Positions 6,795-7,830 of a DNA stretch of 7,830 nt are shown piece by piece (within the stretch, counting starts at the first letter, position 1; each line of letters starts with the position of its first letter). Source of the stretch: JBKECP01 sp047974765. Its GTDB lineage: Bacteria; Pseudomonadota; Gammaproteobacteria; Pseudomonadales; Halieaceae. The notes under the pieces were generated by a model. The model saw only the letters and a list, made by a program, of their open reading frames with translations, searched no databases and was not told where the DNA came from. A program made the translations under genes and the position numbers. The DNA lies in assembly GCA_047974765.1 (NCBI GenBank), contig JBKECP010000016.1, positions 1 to 7,830 on the forward strand, read 5' to 3'.

Positions 6795-7222
6795 TTGCCA
6801 TTGCCACAGGAACCAGAACTTAGCGTTATTGATACCTTTACGCCTTGTCTCATATTGGAATCCTGTGAATTTGACAATCTATTACTGCCAGGGTCAACGC
6901 TGTATTTTGATTATGGCGGTTTTACACAGACGCCGCTCTATGACGGGTATGTGGATAATATTTCTGATTCGCTTGAGCGAGATGGACGTTACTCTCAGTT
7001 AAAACGTGATTGGGAGGCCGAATATAGCTGTTGCGACCGCATTCACGCTCTGAGGCTGGCTCTGGATCATGCCAGCGACTCACAAAAAACGAATATATGG
7101 GTGCCCAATGACAGTACTGCCCAGGAGGCGTTAACACGCTGGCGGTGTTTGTCAACAAAGATGTCGCGTTCATTGATTATGCTGCCTTAGCCGATGATGG
7201 TTTTTCAGCGCATAATTCCTTC
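6795..7222 (+). pseudogene. Unrecognised gene, frameshifted and cut by an IS66 element
   Basis: I do not recognise this gene. The first part (6795 to about 7130) reads as a plausible acidic protein with segments such as LYFDYGGFTQTPLYDGYVDN. Its only available start codons are TTG (6795 or 6801), without a clear ribosome binding site. The in-frame continuation to the stop at 7190 looks unlike protein (TRWRCLSTKMSRSL). The -1 frame from 7112 gives a convincing stretch instead (LAVFVNKDVAFIDYAALADD), reading on through HNSF until the IS66 end at 7223. A one-base deletion, or a two-base insertion, between about 7112 and 7140 would explain this. The 3' end is lost to the insertion. The gene may therefore be doubly disabled; a sequencing error at the frameshift is the alternative. 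Function, family and full length cannot be stated. Confidence 0.55.
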
Positions 7223-7244
7223 GTAAGCGCCAGAGAATCCCCCC
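7223..7244 (+). repeat. Terminal inverted repeat of the first IS66 element
   Basis: It begins GTAAGCGCCA and is identical over those 10 bases to the sequence at 7497. It shares about 16 of the first 22 positions, including AATC at 14-17 and CCC at 20-22. The 8 bases before it, ATTCCTTC (7215-7222), would be its target duplication if it transposed intact. Confidence 0.7.
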
Positions 7245-7496
7245 CTTCAAACAGCACTCAATCCCCGGGACACTGGAGCCTCCACAGCCACCGGAGGTAT
7301 CTCCCATGAGCAGCACAGACCACCCGAACAACTGGCAACAACACATCACCACCTGGCAGGCATCAGCGCTTTCCGGCGCTGCCTTCTGTCGAGAGCACGG
7401 CCTGGTCTACCATCGCTTCACCTACTGGCGACAGAAGTTGACCGCCCCTTCGCCCGCCCAGGTCGGGGCACCCGCTGGTTTTGCCAAAGTAGTACC
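7223..7496 (+). mobile_element. Left-end fragment of an IS66-family element
   Basis: The segment opens with GTAAGCGCCA, the terminal sequence type of IS66-family elements, followed by a short leader and the start of tnpA. It stops at 7496, where a second IS66 end begins. No right end, tnpB or tnpC of this copy is present in the window; these may lie beyond the second element or have been lost. It interrupts the gene to its left. Confidence 0.8.
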
Positions 7497-7500
7497 GTAA
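7306..7500 (+). pseudogene. tnpA: IS66 accessory protein TnpA, 3'-truncated
   Basis: N-terminal part of the IS66-family TnpA accessory protein, 64 residues instead of the roughly 90-130 usual for the family. The segment NWQQHITTWQASALSGAAFC, followed by REHGL and TYWRQKL, is characteristic: a small helical DNA-binding domain of the TnpA/helix-turn-helix type. The ATG has GGAGG (7293-7297) 8 bases upstream. Native sequence ends at KVVP. The stop codon TAA (7498-7500) is supplied by the inverted repeat of the second element, so the reading frame is closed by the insertion itself. The product should be non-functional because the C-terminus is missing and tnpB and tnpC are separated from it. Confidence 0.85.
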
Positions 7501-7518
7501 GCGCCACTAAATCGACCC
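7497..7518 (-). repeat. Terminal inverted repeat of the second IS66 element
   Basis: GTAAGCGCCA at the boundary matches the end at 7223 exactly over 10 bases and diverges afterwards. It lies 33 bases beyond the tnpC stop codon, as expected for an IS66 right end. Confidence 0.75.
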
Positions 7519-7529
7519 ACTTGCCCTAT

Positions 7530-7830
7530 TCAGTATTGCGCCACATTTTTTGAAACACTCCCCAGCACTACATTCCAGGGTAGCAAAGCCTCCAGTTTCT
7601 CCAGCGTATCCGCGGTTGCGATATGGGCCAGCACATGCTGAATGTAGGCGGCGGGATCGAGGTCGTTGGCTTTTGCTGTTTCAATCAACGAGTAGCAGGT
7701 GGCGCTGGCGTGAGCACCCTGGGGCGTGTCAGAGAATAACCAGGCTTTGCGACCTACGGCGAAGGGACGGATGGCATTTTCGGCCAGCACATTACTGATT
7801 TGCAGATCTCCCCGTTCGCAGTAACCGACC
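7530..7830 (-). CDS. tnpC: IS66-family transposase TnpC, C-terminal part (5' end outside window)
   Basis: C-terminal 99 or so residues of the IS66 DDE transposase, which catalyses cutting and joining of element ends. The visible signature runs from VGYCERGDLQISN through ENAIRPFAVGRKAWLFSDT, then GAHASATCYSLIETAK and YIQHVLAHIATADTLEKLEA, to LLPWN near the end. The glutamate in LAENAIRP is the last acidic residue of the catalytic DDE triad. The frame stays open to the window edge at 7830, so the gene is cut only by the window. The GTG at 7790 is an internal valine, not a start. The stop TGA is at 7530-7532. No frameshift or stop occurs in the visible part, so this copy could be active. Confidence 0.93.
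   Translation of the reverse strand, partial: VGYCERGDLQISNVLAENAIRPFAVGRKAWLFSDTPQGAHASATCYSLIETAKANDLDPAAYIQHVLAHIATADTLEKLEALLPWNVVLGSVSKNVAQY

Larger units (their letters stand above)
7497..7830 (-). mobile_element. Right end of a second IS66-family element, minus strand
   Basis: It begins at the terminal repeat GTAAGCGCCA (7497) and contains the 3' end of a minus-strand tnpC, so this is the tnpC-side end of an element whose other end is outside the window. It sits inside tnpA of the first IS66 element in opposite orientation. IS66 elements usually create 8-base target duplications; here the duplicated bases would be GTAGTACC (7489-7496). Confidence 0.8.

Noticed and set aside
7085..7090. 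A6 run as a programmed -1 frameshift site for the unknown gene
   Set aside because: In the -1 frame a TGA at 7109-7111 follows, so slippage here could not join the two protein-like parts.
7550..7798. Plus-strand reading frame at the right edge
   Set aside because: It is the antisense shadow of the well-supported tnpC on the minus strand.

Overview
The window looks like a chromosomal segment of a gammaproteobacterium, probably an aquatic one. This rests on the gene families: a DcaP-type porin, a DUF4212 plus VC_2705-type sodium:solute symporter pair, a CBS/DUF294 nucleotidyltransferase and a DnaQ-like exonuclease. Genus cannot be read from the sequence. All genes up to about 7.2 kb lie on the plus strand.

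Positions 1-1453 hold a promoter region and a trimeric-porin-like outer-membrane channel gene. Positions 1543-4046 hold a tightly spaced set: the small symporter subunit (DUF4212), the large SSS-family symporter, and an unrecognised membrane-anchored protein of 155 residues. After a 155-base gap containing one hairpin come two overlapping genes (4202-6777): a multidomain protein (degenerate cyclic-nucleotide-binding fold, two CBS domains, DUF294 nucleotidyltransferase, DUF294 C-terminal domain) and a DEDDh 3'-5' exonuclease. The simplest reading is a carboxylate-uptake module. The porin would pass a small organic acid across the outer membrane, the two-subunit symporter would drive it inward with sodium, and the nucleotidyltransferase/exonuclease pair would have a regulatory or signalling role still to be defined. 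The nonamer ACCAAGGTC lies almost exactly the same distance (73 and 72 bases) before the start codons of the porin and of the small symporter subunit. This suggests that one regulator controls both.

The right end (6778-7830) is decayed and mobile. A gene of unknown function has no convincing start, appears to shift frame near 7112-7140, and is cut at 7222 by the left end of an IS66-family element. That element is itself interrupted at 7496 by the right end of a second, oppositely oriented IS66-family element, whose transposase gene runs off the window edge. No tRNA, rRNA, CRISPR array or riboswitch was seen.
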